Source: Eledone cirrhosa
Taxonomy: Eukaryota; Mollusca; Cephalopoda; Octopoda; Eledonidae
Direction of reading: 5' to 3'
DNA length: 64,000 bases
NCBI GenBank assembly: GCA_964016885.1
Contig: OZ024743.1
Coordinates: 160,398,212 to 160,462,211 of the forward strand
Position 1 is the stretch's first letter. Each line of letters opens with the position of its first letter. A program made the translations under genes and the position numbers. A model generated the notes under the pieces. The model was not told the origin of the DNA and searched no databases. It saw only the letters and a list, made by a program, of their open reading frames with translations. This document shows positions 44,917 to 56,027 of the stretch, piece by piece.

Positions 44917-45110
44917 ATAACTTTTGGCACAAGAGCAGTAAATTGAAGGGAATTTGAAGTGCATTATTGGAACTTTAAATTATCAACCCCGTAAAACAAA
45001 GCTAATCCCGATGGAATTAGAACCCAGCAAATAAAAAGAAGGGACACATAGTGCTAAGTATAAAAATACTTTCCCGGCGCTCTAGCGACTCTGTTATTTG
45101 ACGCCAGAAG
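44917..45110 (-). mobile_element. Degenerate SINE
   Basis: Complement: CTTTTGGCACAAGAGCAG, TCAACCCCGTAAAACAAAGC, GGAATTAGAACCCAGC and GGCGCTCTAGCGACTCTG. Confidence 0.65.
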
Positions 45111-45475
45111 GATAAAAGGCAATGATTTAAACTACTAACAAAATATTGTCTGCTATGGTGGTTGTGATGGTAGTATTGCTTTCACAACTGTTGTCGTTGT
45201 TGTTGTTGATGTTACTGTCTGTTGCAATGGTGGCAACCGTAACAGCGGAGAATCTGTGTTTGTGAAGGGGAGGGGAGAAAGTGAAACCAATATTACATTC
45301 GGATCTGCTTTACTTAACAAATACATGAGAACAAAAAATTCAATAAAATATATTGCCAAAGGTGCAAACTTTGAAATATAAATCGAAAATTACACAGCAG
45401 AAACAAAAAAGAGTAGCAAACATATTAGGAAACAAATATAATAATAATAATTAACTCCAAACACTGCTACAAACT
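45111..45475. other. Unassigned stretch
   Basis: GTTGTTGTTGTTGATGTT-type trinucleotide run near 45190-45215. No gene is recognised. Confidence 0.4.
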
Positions 45476-45479
45476 GTAC

Positions 45480-46267
45480 ACGGATTCACAAAATAAATAC
45501 ACATGAAATTTGGATTAGAAAAATGAGCCAAGGCAATATCATGTTAGATAAAGAAACAGAAATAAGAGAACTAGATCAAACTCAGGCATACAAATACTGA
45601 GGAATCAAGGGACTAGATAAGATACAACATACACAGATGAAAGAAAAGATTAGAAAAGAATACTACAGGAGAATTAGATTAATACTCAAAACTGAACTAA
45701 ATGCAAAGAATAAGGTGATTGGCATCCACACTTTAGCAGTCACAGCAATGAGCTACAGCTTTAACATTTAGGTATGATAGTGTTGGGACCTTCATACCCT
45801 AGAAGTTATGCCAGCATTATGAAATACAAACAGCAAAAATATGGTACAAACACACACCAGAAAAGGTCTCAGAGAATGACAAAGCAACCACTCTCTGGAA
45901 TATGTTAATACATCAAAGCCAACAGACCAGATATTATTTTAAATGCTTTCTAATAGAAGTATCAATCGCCACAGATAACAATATATCTTCCAAGGAAATA
46001 GAGTAACTCTCTATCTAGAGATTTAAAAAAATGGAAAATGAAGACAGAAACAATAACTATAATAATAGGTGCTCTAGGAATGATAAAACAAACAGACACA
46101 GACAAATACTTAGCCCAAACCCCAGGACTTACAAATATATAGAGTACACAAAACATAGCACTACTAGGCACTGCATACATATGACGAAAAGTGATATCAA
46201 TACAATAGAAACAACATCAGCAAAAACTACACTACTCATACAAAAGGCGCACAGAGTTGTGCTCAAT
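45480..46267 (+). pseudogene. RLE-type LINE relic, same family as 33360-35540
   Basis: The plus strand reads EYYRRIRLILKTELNAKNK (about 45660-45715) and TLAVTAMSYSFNI, the region after RT. The sequence then jumps to the part following the zinc knuckle (DSVGTFIH, about 45778-45800), so the knuckle is deleted. The nuclease-region remnant VSIATDNNISSKEIE (about 45960-46005) keeps a shadow of the Asp-containing IDVSIP block of the other copy. The 3' end then follows with HRQILSPNPRTYKYI and frameshifts throughout. It ends in an (AAT)n-like tail. There is no intact domain. Confidence 0.7.
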
Positions 46268-46312
46268 AAAAATAATCATGGAAATAACAATGATAATGAT
46301 AATAATAACACC
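46268..46312. repeat. Degenerate (AAT)n tail or junction
   Basis: AATAATCATGG-AATAACAATG then ATAATGATAATAATAAC. The next LINE copy begins immediately at 46313. Confidence 0.8.
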
Positions 46313-46855
46313 TAGCCGAGACTCACAATAAAGGATGGAGACACGATATAATAGAAAAAGTGGCATTTATGCAAACTAAATAATTCACCACATTCTGAAA
46401 AGTGGTATGAGCATAAGCCGGAGTGGGTGATAGCAAACGATCGAGTGAAGGTGCTATTGGATTTCAGGATACAGAGAGACAAGAAATTAGAACACAATAG
46501 GCCTGACCAGGTGGATTTTGACAAGGAAAAAAGATCGTGTCTGATTTAGACACAAGATTGCAAGAAAAGGAGGAGAAAATTAACCGATTCCAGGATGTAA
46601 AGTGGGAATAAAAAAAGGATTTTGGACTGTCATGAGATCAAGGCCATCCCGATTGTCATGGGAGCAGTAACTACTATCTCGAAGAGTTTTCAAGGATCGT
46701 TAAAAAACATTAGTCCAGCCCCTTTTCTGGAACACTTCAAAAGGCATGCTTGCTGGGAACAGCAAGAACTCTCCGATACGTCCTGAATATCTGAGGCTGC
46801 AGCTAGCGGCTTGATGTTCATTTGAACAAACTTTTCAGTTAAATAACATCAATGA
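46313..46855 (+). pseudogene. 5'-truncated RLE-LINE, second family: nuclease end only
   Basis: It matches 51985-52555. It starts at the equivalent of the codon block after the zinc knuckle (CTAGCCGAGACTCACAATAA against CTAGCCCAGACCCACTATAA). It keeps coding for KWYEHKPEW and [19 protein letters not shown] (about 46400-46510). A deletion of about 22 bases at about 46540 then removes the sequence for VDVACPF, which holds the second acidic residue of the nuclease, and shifts the frame. The 3' end AACTCTCCGATACGTCCTGA and UTR are present. Clearly dead. Confidence 0.85.
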
Positions 46856-46876
46856 TTCTAATAATAGTAATAATAA
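46856..46876. repeat. (AAT)n junction
   Basis: AATAATAGTAATAATAATGG joins the 3' end of a plus-strand RLE-LINE to the 3' end of a minus-strand Tx1-type LINE. Confidence 0.9.
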
Positions 46877-49800
46877 TGGTTTCTTTATTGGCCACAAGGG
46901 TTAACATGAAGAACGGATCAGGACGATACAAAGTGGGTTTTGGCCGTGTAAAATGGTTATAACAAGAAGATAAAAATGTGTAAAAACAAATAAAAAATTC
47001 AAACAAAAGTTCCCTAACAGGGGGGGGGGGGACTTCCGAGGGTCACACGTGGCGAAAACCACACAAAGGACCACGGTCACACTGACCACCAGGGTAAGCG
47101 CCCTCTCTCAGTTCTCCCACTCCTCAGTCTACAGGCGCATACTCAGAGCGACCCCGTTTATTCGGACCAGACTCGCCACTTTCACCCACCTTTCAACAAA
47201 CTTACCTGATTTTCCTCTTAAGTGAAATTTGAAAATGTTAATCAGGGATTGGCCGGAGAGGAAACGAGTCCGTCTTCAATCCTTTCAACCATGTCTACCA
47301 TAAACTCTCTTTCGCCATGGCCACCAGGCAGATGAAAACTCCCTGCCCTTCCTCTTCCTTAAAGGAGGACGGCCGGGCTATCTGCACAAAGGACTCAGTC
47401 GATAACCGTATCCGTCCTAAACGTGACAGCAACTGTTCGACATTGCCCACAAGTCAGCAATCGTCGGGCACTGAACGAGTGCGTGCACAACGGTTTCGTC
47501 GCCCTGCACGCATCTCGGACAGGTTCGGCTGACGGCACTCCTTTGCCTGTAGAGCTTATCTCGAACTGGCAACACTCCCCGGAGGCACTGCCAGGCCAAG
47601 CATTTCTGGAATTTGTCCATAGGCCCCGGGCTGAAATTTCTCTTGAAGAGAGCAAACAGCTGATTGTCTTCGACACCCAGGGTCTCCTCGAGAACGTCGT
47701 TGCACTTCCCATCCACTAGCCCTCTATAGAACGCCGAGGTGGATGTTCCACCGATATCAGTGCCCAGCTGGTAGAGGGTGGTGAGCGCTTGGAGATATTC
47801 CAGCTTCCAAGCGCTATCACTCAGTCTTTTACGGATGCAGGACTGCAGCTCCGTTAATAAGCCGAGCAGGGGAAAAACACGTCTGACAAACGGCGACGAC
47901 ACCTGTTCACCATCAAGGAAGCACCAAAGATGTTACAGCCTGAGCGCATGTTTGCGCATCATCAACCAGGGCATGCCCACTCCTCCACGCAGCGGGTGCT
48001 GACAAATGGACCGTCTGACCATGGGAGCACGGCCCTTCCACAAAAAGCGGAAGCGAAGGTGATCTATTTTGATCAGAGTTGGGCGAGGGCAAGGTACGAC
48101 GGTCAGGTGGTAGCAGATGACGGACGCGATGTACGCATTTGCCACCTCCGCCCGACCTTTCAGTGATAGTCTCTTCTCGGCCCATTTCCGGGTAGAGATG
48201 CCACCCTGCTCGTCACCTCGCTCCAGTTTTTCACATCTGGAAGTCCGGACCGAACCAGATCCCGAGCAATTTAACCGGTCCTTCCGTCCAGCGCCCCACG
48301 ACGCTGTCGGACGGCATGTACTTGCCTCTCATGGTACCGAGTTACAAGCCCACTGACTTTTCCTGGTTTGTCTTTGCTACTGTCACCGCTTCGTATTCCT
48401 TGAGAGAGGTAGACGTGTTTGGTGCTTGACACCACCACGGTGACGTCGTCGGCGTAAGCTGACACTGATCTCCCGCATCCCAGTTCGCGTGGGACCCCGC
48501 CTCATCGTCTCCAATTCGTGCAGTATCGGCTCGAATGCCAATACGTACAAGAGGGACGAGATGGGACAACCCCGGCGGACCGAGCGCATGATGCTGAACG
48601 GCTGCGACAAGTGAACATTTACCATCACAATCGAGCAGATATTGCTGTGCATTGCAGCGATCCAGCCCCTAAAAACTGGCCCATTGTGGTGTGGTTGCTG
48701 GTGTTGATGCTTGTGGTGGTGTTGCTGCAAATCACCTTGCAGCCTTTACCCCTCTTTCTTTGCTTTCGCTTTTGGAGGAAGAAACTGTGGTGTTTTTGCG
48801 TCTGTATTTTTTTTTTTTTGACAACCGTTTCCCACTCCTCTGTCGCCTCATACTCCATGTCCAACTGTGAGAGGTCGGGGAGCGGTATGAGTTTTACCCT
48901 CTCATTTGTCTTTGTTGTTGCTGTAGGTGGTGGTGGTGGTGGACCCTGGTCTGCCGTTCTTGGCACGGGTGCAACTAGTGCAACTGTTTCTGTTGCTGCA
49001 GTTGCCGCTGATGTTTTTATTGTCCGTGGCTTTGGTGTGAGTGCCACGGACGTTCTCCTCCTACTCCCTGTAGAAGCTCCCTACTTTTACGCTGACTGCT
49101 CTGTTTCTGATGGCAGCGGTTTCGACGTTGGAAGGAGAGGGACCTTCGCCTTTGTTATTTTCTGTGAGCAGAAGGTCCTGAGGTGAGACTTTGGGCGCCT
49201 TCCTACCACATATATGGGAAGTTGGGAGCCATTCCCGTGGTCTATTATGTCGGGAATATCGCTGATGCAGTCCTGGTCGGTTTGGATGAGCATCTCTATT
49301 CCAATACCGGACCAGTCCTCTCTCCCCAACTTCTAAACCTGCAGAATGGTTATTCTATCCTCGATGCCCGCAAGAACAGACACGACAAGCCAAGGCACGT
49401 GTACGTAGGGTGGGACCGGGTTACCCTGACCTTTGCAATTTTTCCCGCAGTAAAACGGGACTAATTTTATGTCATCATTTCGTAGGGTCCTCATTGAGTG
49501 TGATTTTGCTTCCTGGGTGGTAGCAAAAAGGACGTCCATGGTAGCACACCTCTTGTCTCGGGTGATGTGGGTTTTCCGTGCTCACACAGTTCCCAAGGCC
49601 TTCTGGACTTGGGCCTCTGTGGCTCTCTCCACACAGCGTGATTTCGTGGCAATTGTTCGGTATGACATTGTGGGTCGCTCTTGTTCCTCCAGGAAGTCGG
49701 CTAGTGGGTTCAAGGACACTGAAAATTCAGTTCTGGTTGCCATGTGTCTTGCAACCGCCATCTCCTCCTCTGTGATCAGGACTGTTTCTACGTTGCGAGC

Positions 49801-50457
49801 CACCTTTGCAAAAGAGATGGTCTTTTTTTTATTGGCATCATTGTTGCCGCAGATACTGCTGCTACTGGTCTTGTTGGTGCTGTTGCTACTGCTACAAACG
49901 GTGTTGTTGGTGTTGTTGCTGTTATCACTGTTGCAGTTGGTTGTATTTTTGGTGCCGCCGTTGCTGTTGTTCTCGGTGCAGTTTGTATTGTTGCTGTTGG
50001 TGTTGTCGTTGTTCATTTTCTTGTTAGTGGTGTTAATATCGTTGTTGCATTTGTTGTCATTTTGTCTGTTGTCTGTATTGGTTGTCGCTGTTGCTGTTGT
50101 GATTGGTGTGGTCATTTTTTTCAAAATTAGTGTTCTCAATATCGTTGTCATTGTTGTCTTTGTTCACGTTGTTTGTGGTGGTGTTTGTTGTATCAATTTC
50201 TGTGTTCGCTGTACGCCATTGTCATACGACAGCAGACATATCCCGGGGGGGGGGGGGGGCTCAGCCATGATGTTTTGTTTCTTTTTTATAATTTTTAACT
50301 GTAAAAAGTTTAAATATTTCGTCCAAAAGGCCCTTCACAGGGCAAAGTCCAAGGGCTTATGTCCCTTACACGACAACAAAAATTTACAGTAAATGATTTA
50401 TAACAGGTAAATAAAGAGACTTACGGCAGCGAGCGAAAAGACGTCCGATCAGGCCAA
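46877..50457 (-). pseudogene. Tx1-type LINE copy 1, internally deleted (ORF1 fused to RT)
   Basis: On the minus strand the 5' region has an Asn/Ser/Thr-rich ORF1 start (49582-50151). It is followed by SFAKVARNVETVLITEEEMA (about 49780-49840), and ORF1 pieces at 49333-49539 and 49087-49329. There the zinc knuckle is damaged: GRRPKSHLRTFC lacks the first Cys pair. ORF1 low-complexity sequence then joins directly to RT at NGPVFRGWIAAM (about 48645-48680). All of the endonuclease and the first half of RT are deleted. The RT YADD box (SAYADDVTVVVSS) is present near 48440-48460. The C-terminal knuckle CPRCVQGDETVVHALVQC (about 47440-47500) is intact. The 3' UTR has a G run at 47022 and ends against (AAT)n. 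Confidence 0.85.
49582..50151 (-). CDS. ORF1 N-terminal fragment of Tx1-type LINE copy 1
   Basis: An uninterrupted frame of 189 codons. The first about 85 residues are Asn/Thr/Ser-rich low complexity. The rest (KTISFAKVARNVETVLITEE, ATRTEFSVSLNPLADFLEEQ, RCVERATEAQVQKALGTV) aligns by eye with the ORF1 at 56999-57961, where the equivalent is TTSFAGVARNIETVLVTEEE. In Tx1/L1-like elements ORF1 encodes a nucleic-acid-binding protein that coats the RNA. The frame stops early at 49582, so it is not a full ORF1. Confidence 0.6.
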   Translation of the reverse strand: MTTILRTLILKKMTTPITTATATTNTDNRQNDNKCNNDINTTNKKMNNDNTNSNNTNCTENNSNGGTKNTTNCNSDNSNNTNNTVCSSSNSTNKTSSSSICGNNDANKKKTISFAKVARNVETVLITEEEMAVARHMATRTEFSVSLNPLADFLEEQERPTMSYRTIATKSRCVERATEAQVQKALGTV

Positions 50458-50464
50458 TAATAAT

Positions 50465-50504
<40 letters not shown>
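50458..50504. repeat. (AAT)n junction
   Basis: AATAATAATATTAAT followed by a pure (AAT)n run. It joins the 5' end of minus-strand Tx1 copy 1 to the 5'-truncated plus-strand RLE-LINE. Confidence 0.93.
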
Positions 50505-50508
<4 letters not shown>

Positions 50509-52496
50509 AAGACCGAATCAAGGGTAATGATGTTACCAACTATAGACCTATCACATGTCTGCCCGTAATGTGGAAACTGTTGACGAGCATTGTGTCTGAG
50601 GAAATCTACCATCACCTCCACACAAACAACTTGTTGCCGGACGAACAGAAAGGATGCCGAAAGAAGTCACGTGGTACAAAGGACCAGTTGCTTATTGATA
50701 AGATGGTAATGGGGAATTGCAGGAGGAGACACACTGATCTTGCCATGGGATGGATAGACTACAGAAAGGCATTTGACATGGTGCCTCATTCCTGGATCAC
50801 CAAAAGCCTGGAGATCTTCAGGGTGGCAGATAACATCAGAGAGTTGCTGGGCAGGAGTATGGGGTCCTGGGAGACAGAGTTGACATCAACTGGAGTATCC
50901 TTGGGAAGCGTGAAGATCAAGAGAGGTATCTTCCAGGGAGATAGCCTGTCCCCTCTGTTGTTTGTCCTTGCCCTGATGCCCTTGACCATTATGCTGCGAA
51001 AAGTGAGAGCAGGATACAAGTTGGGAAGGGGAGAGCTTACCATCAATCACCTCCTCTTCATGGACGATCTTAAGCTCTTCGGGAAAAGTGAGAGGGAGTT
51101 GGATGTGCTTGTTGACACTGTCCGTATTTTCAGCAGTGATATATGTATGCAGTTTGGTATTGGTAAATGTGGAGTCATTGTGATGAGGAGGGGTAGGTTG
51201 AGCAGAAGTAACGGGATCCAGATACCAACAGGTGAGATGATAAAGGAAATTGACTCTGAGGAAGGATACAAGTATTTGGGCGTTCTGGAGGCTGATGGCA
51301 TAAAGAACAAAAAAATGAAGGAATTGTTAAGAACTGAATACATTCGGAGAGTAAGGAGCGTATTGAAGTCACATCTGAACAGCAGAAATGCCATAAGCGC
51401 AGTAAATTCCCGAGCTGTGTCTATTATTAGGTACAGTGCGGGAATTCTGAGATGGAATGTTGCTGAACAAAAAGAAATGGATAGGAAGACTAGGAAGCTA
51501 TTGACTATCTACAACATGTTCCACAAGAGGAGTGATGTCGATAGACTCTACCTAAGGAGATCTGAGGGTGGAAGAGGTCTTATCAGCATAGAGGACTGTG
51601 TTCAGATGGAGAAAAACAACCTATACAAATACGTGACCTATAGTAAGGAGCCAATGCTCAGAGCTGTACTGAAGGAGGGGAGAGTAGGCCAGGGGATACC
51701 CAAGGAGGAAATAACATCAAGGAGGAAGAGCAGCCTTAAGGGAAAATCCCTTCATAGTACCTTCTTTGAGAAAACTGAATTTAGAGATCCACAGACATGG
51801 AACTGGTTGAGAAGAGGAGACCTCAAAAAGGCTACAGAAGGAATGCTAATGGCTGCGCAGGAGCAGGCCCTCAAAACGAAGTGGTTGAAGCACCATATCT
51901 ACAAGGAGGAGGCTAGCCCACTGTGCAGGATCTGTGGAGAGAGAGAGGAGACTGTGGCTCACATTGTGTCCGAGTGTAAACACCTAGCCCAGACCCACTA
52001 TAAGGGCTGGAGACACGATGTGATGGGCAGGGTGATCCACTGGCACCTGTGCAAAGTAAACAATCTACCACATTCTGAGAAATGGTATGAGCATAGGCCA
52101 GAGGCGGTGATGGAGAACAGTCAGGTGAAGGTGCTGTGGGATTTTAGGATACAGACGGACAAAAAACTGGAACACAATAGACCTGACCTGGTGGTTGTGG
52201 ACAAAGAAAAAAGATCGTGCCTGATTGTGGATGTGGCCTGCCCGTTCGACACGAGAGTGCAAGAGAAGGAGAGGGAGAAAATTAACCGATACCAGGACCT
52301 AAAGTGGGAGGTGAAAAGGATTTGGAACTGCCATGAAGTCAAAGTGATCCCGATTGTCATAGGCGCACTGGGGACTATCTCCAAAGGTTTCCAGGGATGG
52401 TTAAAGAAAATCGGCCCCTTCACGCTTTTTGGAACGCTTCAAAAGGCATGCTTGCTTGGAACGGCAAGAACCCTCCGATACGTCCTGAATATCTGA
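50505..52496 (+). CDS. RLE-type LINE ORF (R4/NeSL-like), 663 codons, 5'-truncated but otherwise intact
   Basis: It encodes the reverse transcriptase and nuclease of a non-LTR retrotransposon, which nicks target DNA and primes reverse transcription on it. RT opens at NYRPITCLP (residues 12-20). Motif A is [16 protein letters not shown] (82-97). [13 protein letters not shown] (141-153) and the catalytic box FMDDLKLFG (185-193) follow. A zinc knuckle [18 protein letters not shown] (about 474-491, C-x2-C-x8-H-x4-C) precedes a restriction-like nuclease. The latter has [10 protein letters not shown] (about 557-566) and IVDVACPFD, then [16 protein letters not shown]. The tail [16 protein letters not shown] is typical. 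No stop or frameshift interrupts it. The ATG is the first in-frame codon after (AAT)n and is not the native start: the N-terminal DNA-binding region is missing. RT and nuclease residues I can check are all present. Confidence 0.9.
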
Positions 52497-52573
52497 GGCT
52501 GCAGGTAGTGGCTTGATATTCAATCCAACGGACTTTCCAGTTAACCAACATCAATGACTGAGATTCAAGGAAT
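52497..52573 (+). other. 3' UTR of the RLE-LINE
   Basis: The sequence GGCTGCAGGTAGTGGCTTGA after the stop codon is shared with the truncated copy (46793 onwards), as is CCAACATCAATGA, and leads into (AAT)n. Confidence 0.8.
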
Positions 52574-52598
52574 AACAATAATAATAATAATAATAATG
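52574..52598. repeat. (AAT)n junction
   Basis: Joins the RLE-LINE 3' end (plus) to the 3' end of Tx1 copy 2 (minus), exactly as at 46856-46876. Confidence 0.93.
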
Positions 52599-52876
52599 AT
52601 TTCTTTATTGGCCACAAGGGCTGACATCAAGAAAAACATCACAGACGGAACAGGACGGTACAATGTGGGTTTTGTGCGTGTAAATATTTTTATTATTTAT
52701 ATAAGAAAAGAAGAAAAAAAAGGACATAGAAACATATATATATATAAGCAATAAAAATGAAAATTGAAACAATGAAAAATTCCCCAATAGGGGGGGGGGG
52801 GGGAACCTCCGAGGGTTACTAGTGGCGAAAACCACACAAAAGACCACGGCCACTCTCAATTTTTCCATTTCTCAAA

Positions 52877-53962
52877 CTACAGACGTATATTCACTCGGAC
52901 CATTCTCGCTACATTCACCCACCTTTCAACAAACTTGCTAGAAGGAAGCACTTGCCTCTCCACCCTGATTTTCCTCTTCGAGTGAAACTTGAAAAAGTTA
53001 ATCAGGGACTGGCCGGAGAGGAAAGTCTTCAACCCTTTTAACCTTGTCCACCACACAATCTCTTTCGCTATAGCAACCAGGCAGATGAAAATCGCCTGCC
53101 CTTCCTCCTCGAAGGAAGACGGTGAGACCATCTGCACAATGGACTCAGTCGACATCCGGATCAGTCCTACACGCGACAGCAACTGTTCGACATAGCTCCA
53201 CAAGTCTGAACGAGTGCGTGCACGACGGTTTCGTCGCTCTGCGCGCATCTCGGACAGGCTCGGCTGACGGCACTTCCGTGCCTGTAGAGCTTATCTCGAA
53301 CCGGCAGCGCTCCCCGGTAGCACTGCAAGGCCAGGGATTTTTGGAAGTTATCCATAGGCCCCGGGCTGAAAGTTCTCCGGAAGAGAGCAAACAGCTGATC
53401 TTCTTCGACGTCCAGGATCTCTCCAAGAATGTCGTCGCTCTTCCCCTCCACTAGTCCTCTATAGAACGCCGAGGTGGATGTTGCACCAATACTGGTGGCC
53501 AGCTGGCAGAGGGCAGTGAGTGCATGGAGACATTCCAGTTTCCAAGCGCTATCCCTCGATCTTTTTCTCACCCAGGACTGCAGCTCCGTCAAGGAGACGA
53601 GCTGTGGGAAAACATGCCTGGCGAACGGCGACCACACCTGTTCACCATCAAGGAAGCACCAGAGATGTCGCAGCCTCAGCGTATGTTTGCATCATCAGCC
53701 ATGGCGTGCCCAGTCCTCCACGCAACGGGTATTGAGAGCAGATGGATCACCTGACCATGGGAGCGTGTCCCTTCGACAAAAAGCGGAAGAGGAGGCGCTC
53801 CATTTTGGTGAGAGTTGTGCTGGAGCAAGGGACGATGGTGAGGCGGTAGCAGATGACGGATGCGATGTACGCATTCGCCACCTGCGCCCGGCCTTTCAGG
53901 GACAGCTTCCTCTCGGCCCATTTCTGGGTGAGGGAGGCCACCCTGCTCGTCACCTCTTTCAA
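52877..53962 (-). pseudogene. ORF2 C-terminal region of Tx1-type LINE copy 2
   Basis: Pieces at 53962-53747, 53637-53167 and 53248-52877 are in different frames. They include PLLFRFLSKGHAPMVR, HVFPQLVSLTELQSWVRKRS, and the zinc knuckle CPRCAQSDETVVHALVQ (about 53205-53255). The final Cys is altered (VQTCG after a small deletion). KSLALQCYRGALPVRDKLYR precedes it. A 3' UTR with a G run (52790-52803) follows. Confidence 0.78.
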
Positions 53963-54009
53963 GTTTTTTCTCCATCTGGAGGTCCGGTCCGAACCAGACC
54001 CCGAGCAAT

Positions 54010-55098
54010 TTAACCGGTGTCCGCCCTACGCCCCACAGCGCTGCCGGACGGCATGGACTTGCCTCTCAAGGTGCCGAGCTGCAAGCCCACCGATTTTTCC
54101 TGGTCTATCTTTGCTCCTGTCACCACTTCGTATTCCTTGAGAGCGGTGCCGAGCATGTGGACGTGTCTGATGCTCGACACCACCACGGTGACGTCGTCAG
54201 CGTAAGCCGACTCGGATTTCCCGCATCCTAGTTCGCGTGGGACGCCCCTCATCGCTCCCAGTTTGTGCAGTAACGGCTCGAGAGCCAATACGTACAAGAG
54301 GGACGAGAGGGGACTACCGTGGCGGACTGAGCGCATGATGCTGAACGGCTGCGACAGGTGACCGTTCACCCTCACAACTGAGCAGATGTCGCTGTACATT
54401 GCTGCGATCCAACCCCTGAAAACGGGCCCAAAACCGGCTGCCTCGAGGACCGCCACCAGGTACCGATGGTCGACCCTATCGAATGCTTTGGATTGATTCA
54501 AATTGATCAGGGCCCCACCCGTGCCAGGCTCCTTAACCACTCTCTCTATGATGTATCGCATGAGGTGGAGGCTGTCTTTTATGGATCTGTCCGGAATGGC
54601 GTCTGTCTGCGCATCTCTCACTAGACCCCTGACGACAAGCGCCAACCTCGTTGCTAACACCTTGGCCAAAATCTTGAACTCTGCGTTTAGCAGGGTTATA
54701 GGCCTGAAATTATCGATAACATCCCCCTTGTTCGGGTCTTTTCTCAGCAGCGCCACTGCTCCCCGGCTCACAAAACTGGAAATGCTCCCGTTCTGCTGCC
54801 ATTTGCAGTAGACGTCTGCCAAGAGGTCACCAAACAAGTCTGGCATAAATGCATAAAGCTCGTAGGGCCGACCATCCAAACCTGGCGATTTACCCCTTGT
54901 GCAGTTAGCCATCGCTTCCCGTATTTCACCGGCTGTTATTGGCTTTTCGCAACACTGTGCTGCGGTCGTCGAGAGCCGAGGCAGTCCGTCGAGGTATGCA
55001 CTGAAGTCCATGCCTTGATCCGGGCCGCCGCCGCTCCCGAATATTTCAGTAAAATGCTGCTGAAAAGCCTCACACATCCGCTCGAGTTCGAGCATCAC
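54010..55098 (-). pseudogene. Reverse transcriptase domain of Tx1-type LINE copy 2
   Basis: An open frame of 362 codons covers most of RT: FRPITLLNAEFKILAKVLAT, then INLNQSKAFDRVDHRYLVAV (motif A). GHLSQPFSIMRSVRHGSPLS and the catalytic box SAYADDVTVVVSS follow. The frame ends in QEKSVGLQLGTLRGKSMPSG. Motif A has Asn where the first catalytic Asp is expected (LNQSKAFD instead of LDQ-KAFD), although YADD is intact. In typical Tx1/L1 RTs this Asp binds metal, so the enzyme is probably inactive despite the long frame. Confidence 0.82.
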
Positions 55099-55199
55099 GC
55101 ACCCGTTTTAGTCAGACAAAGACCGAATTGTGGCTTTGTTGCCACGTCTGCCTCTTCCACCTGGGCCCATTGGACGGCTTTTGTGGACAACTTATACTA

Positions 55200-55838
55200 G
55201 CCTTATCTAGTTCTCTGCAGAATATCCATCCTATCGAGATACGATCTGGATGACCCGATGCGGTTTGTCCATGTCCACATTGGCACATTCAGGTGATCCA
55301 GTCGATACCTGTCAGACACTTCAAAACGTCTTGCACCCACCTCCCCTATCCACTACCCCCACACAATCCCAGCGTTCATCCAAGATACCGTTCCAGTCGC
55401 CCACTAACACTAAAGAGCGGGACGTTCCAAGAAAGGTCTCTAGACGTTTGAAGAAATCTGGCCGTCCTGCCCCTGTTTGGGCGTAGACGGCTACTAGCCT
55501 GAAAGCATTGCCTTCGCTGCCAGTCACGTCCAGCACCCCCGACTTACCTTCTGGGTCTAGGAAGATGGCCGTATCGCGAGATCCAAGCCTCTCCGAAAAA
55601 GGGCGGCAAAACCTTCCCCCGATCCTGGACGGCTGGGAGATGCGTATACATCGTAGCCGCCGAAGATCGGTGCGAAGGCTTGTGCTTCGGAGATTCTGGT
55701 TTCACTGATGGCCACCACATCTATGTTTAGTGACCCGAGGTTGTTGAGCAGGTGACCCTGCTTCCAAGATGACCCTAGGCCACGTGCATTTATACTGCCT
55801 ATTCTGAGTACGGCCATGCTGGATGAGAAACGGGGCAA
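55200..55838 (-). pseudogene. Endonuclease domain of Tx1-type LINE copy 2
   Basis: Frame 55838-55557 opens MAVLRIGSINARGLGSSWKQ and has VVAISETRI (E replaces the usual QE motif) and FGGYDVYASPSRPGSGEG. After a frameshift, 55536-55321 carries AVYAQTGAGRPDFFKRLETF and LVLVGDWNGILDE (equivalent to GDFN). Then RIGSSRSYLDR is visible at about 55230-55265, but the last catalytic block (TDH in copy 3) is gone. The sequence jumps at about 55190 to KAVQWAQVEEA, a deletion of about 0.4 kb relative to copy 3. The enzyme would be inactive. Confidence 0.8.
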
Positions 55839-56027
55839 GTGAGAAAGGTCACTAACCTTGATCGTGTGGTGAAGGGACAGTAGAACCGTCCATTTCGCTG
55901 GTCATGGGTATTTCCAAGAGGTTGTCAGTGTATATCCTCTTTGTAACCGACCCTCTGAAGTCTCCAACTGCGTTGGGGAATTTTTGTTTTAAAGGTTTGT
56001 ACTGTTCTATTGAGACTTCGAAGATGC

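Noticed and set aside
48518..49186. 222-codon plus-strand frame
   Set aside because: Antisense to recognisable ORF1/RT sequence of Tx1 copy 1, with no motif of its own.
49469..50392. 307-codon plus-strand frame with Leu/Val-rich, membrane-like stretches
   Set aside because: Antisense of Tx1-type ORF1. The Leu/Val bias comes from the Asn/Thr-rich codons on the coding strand.
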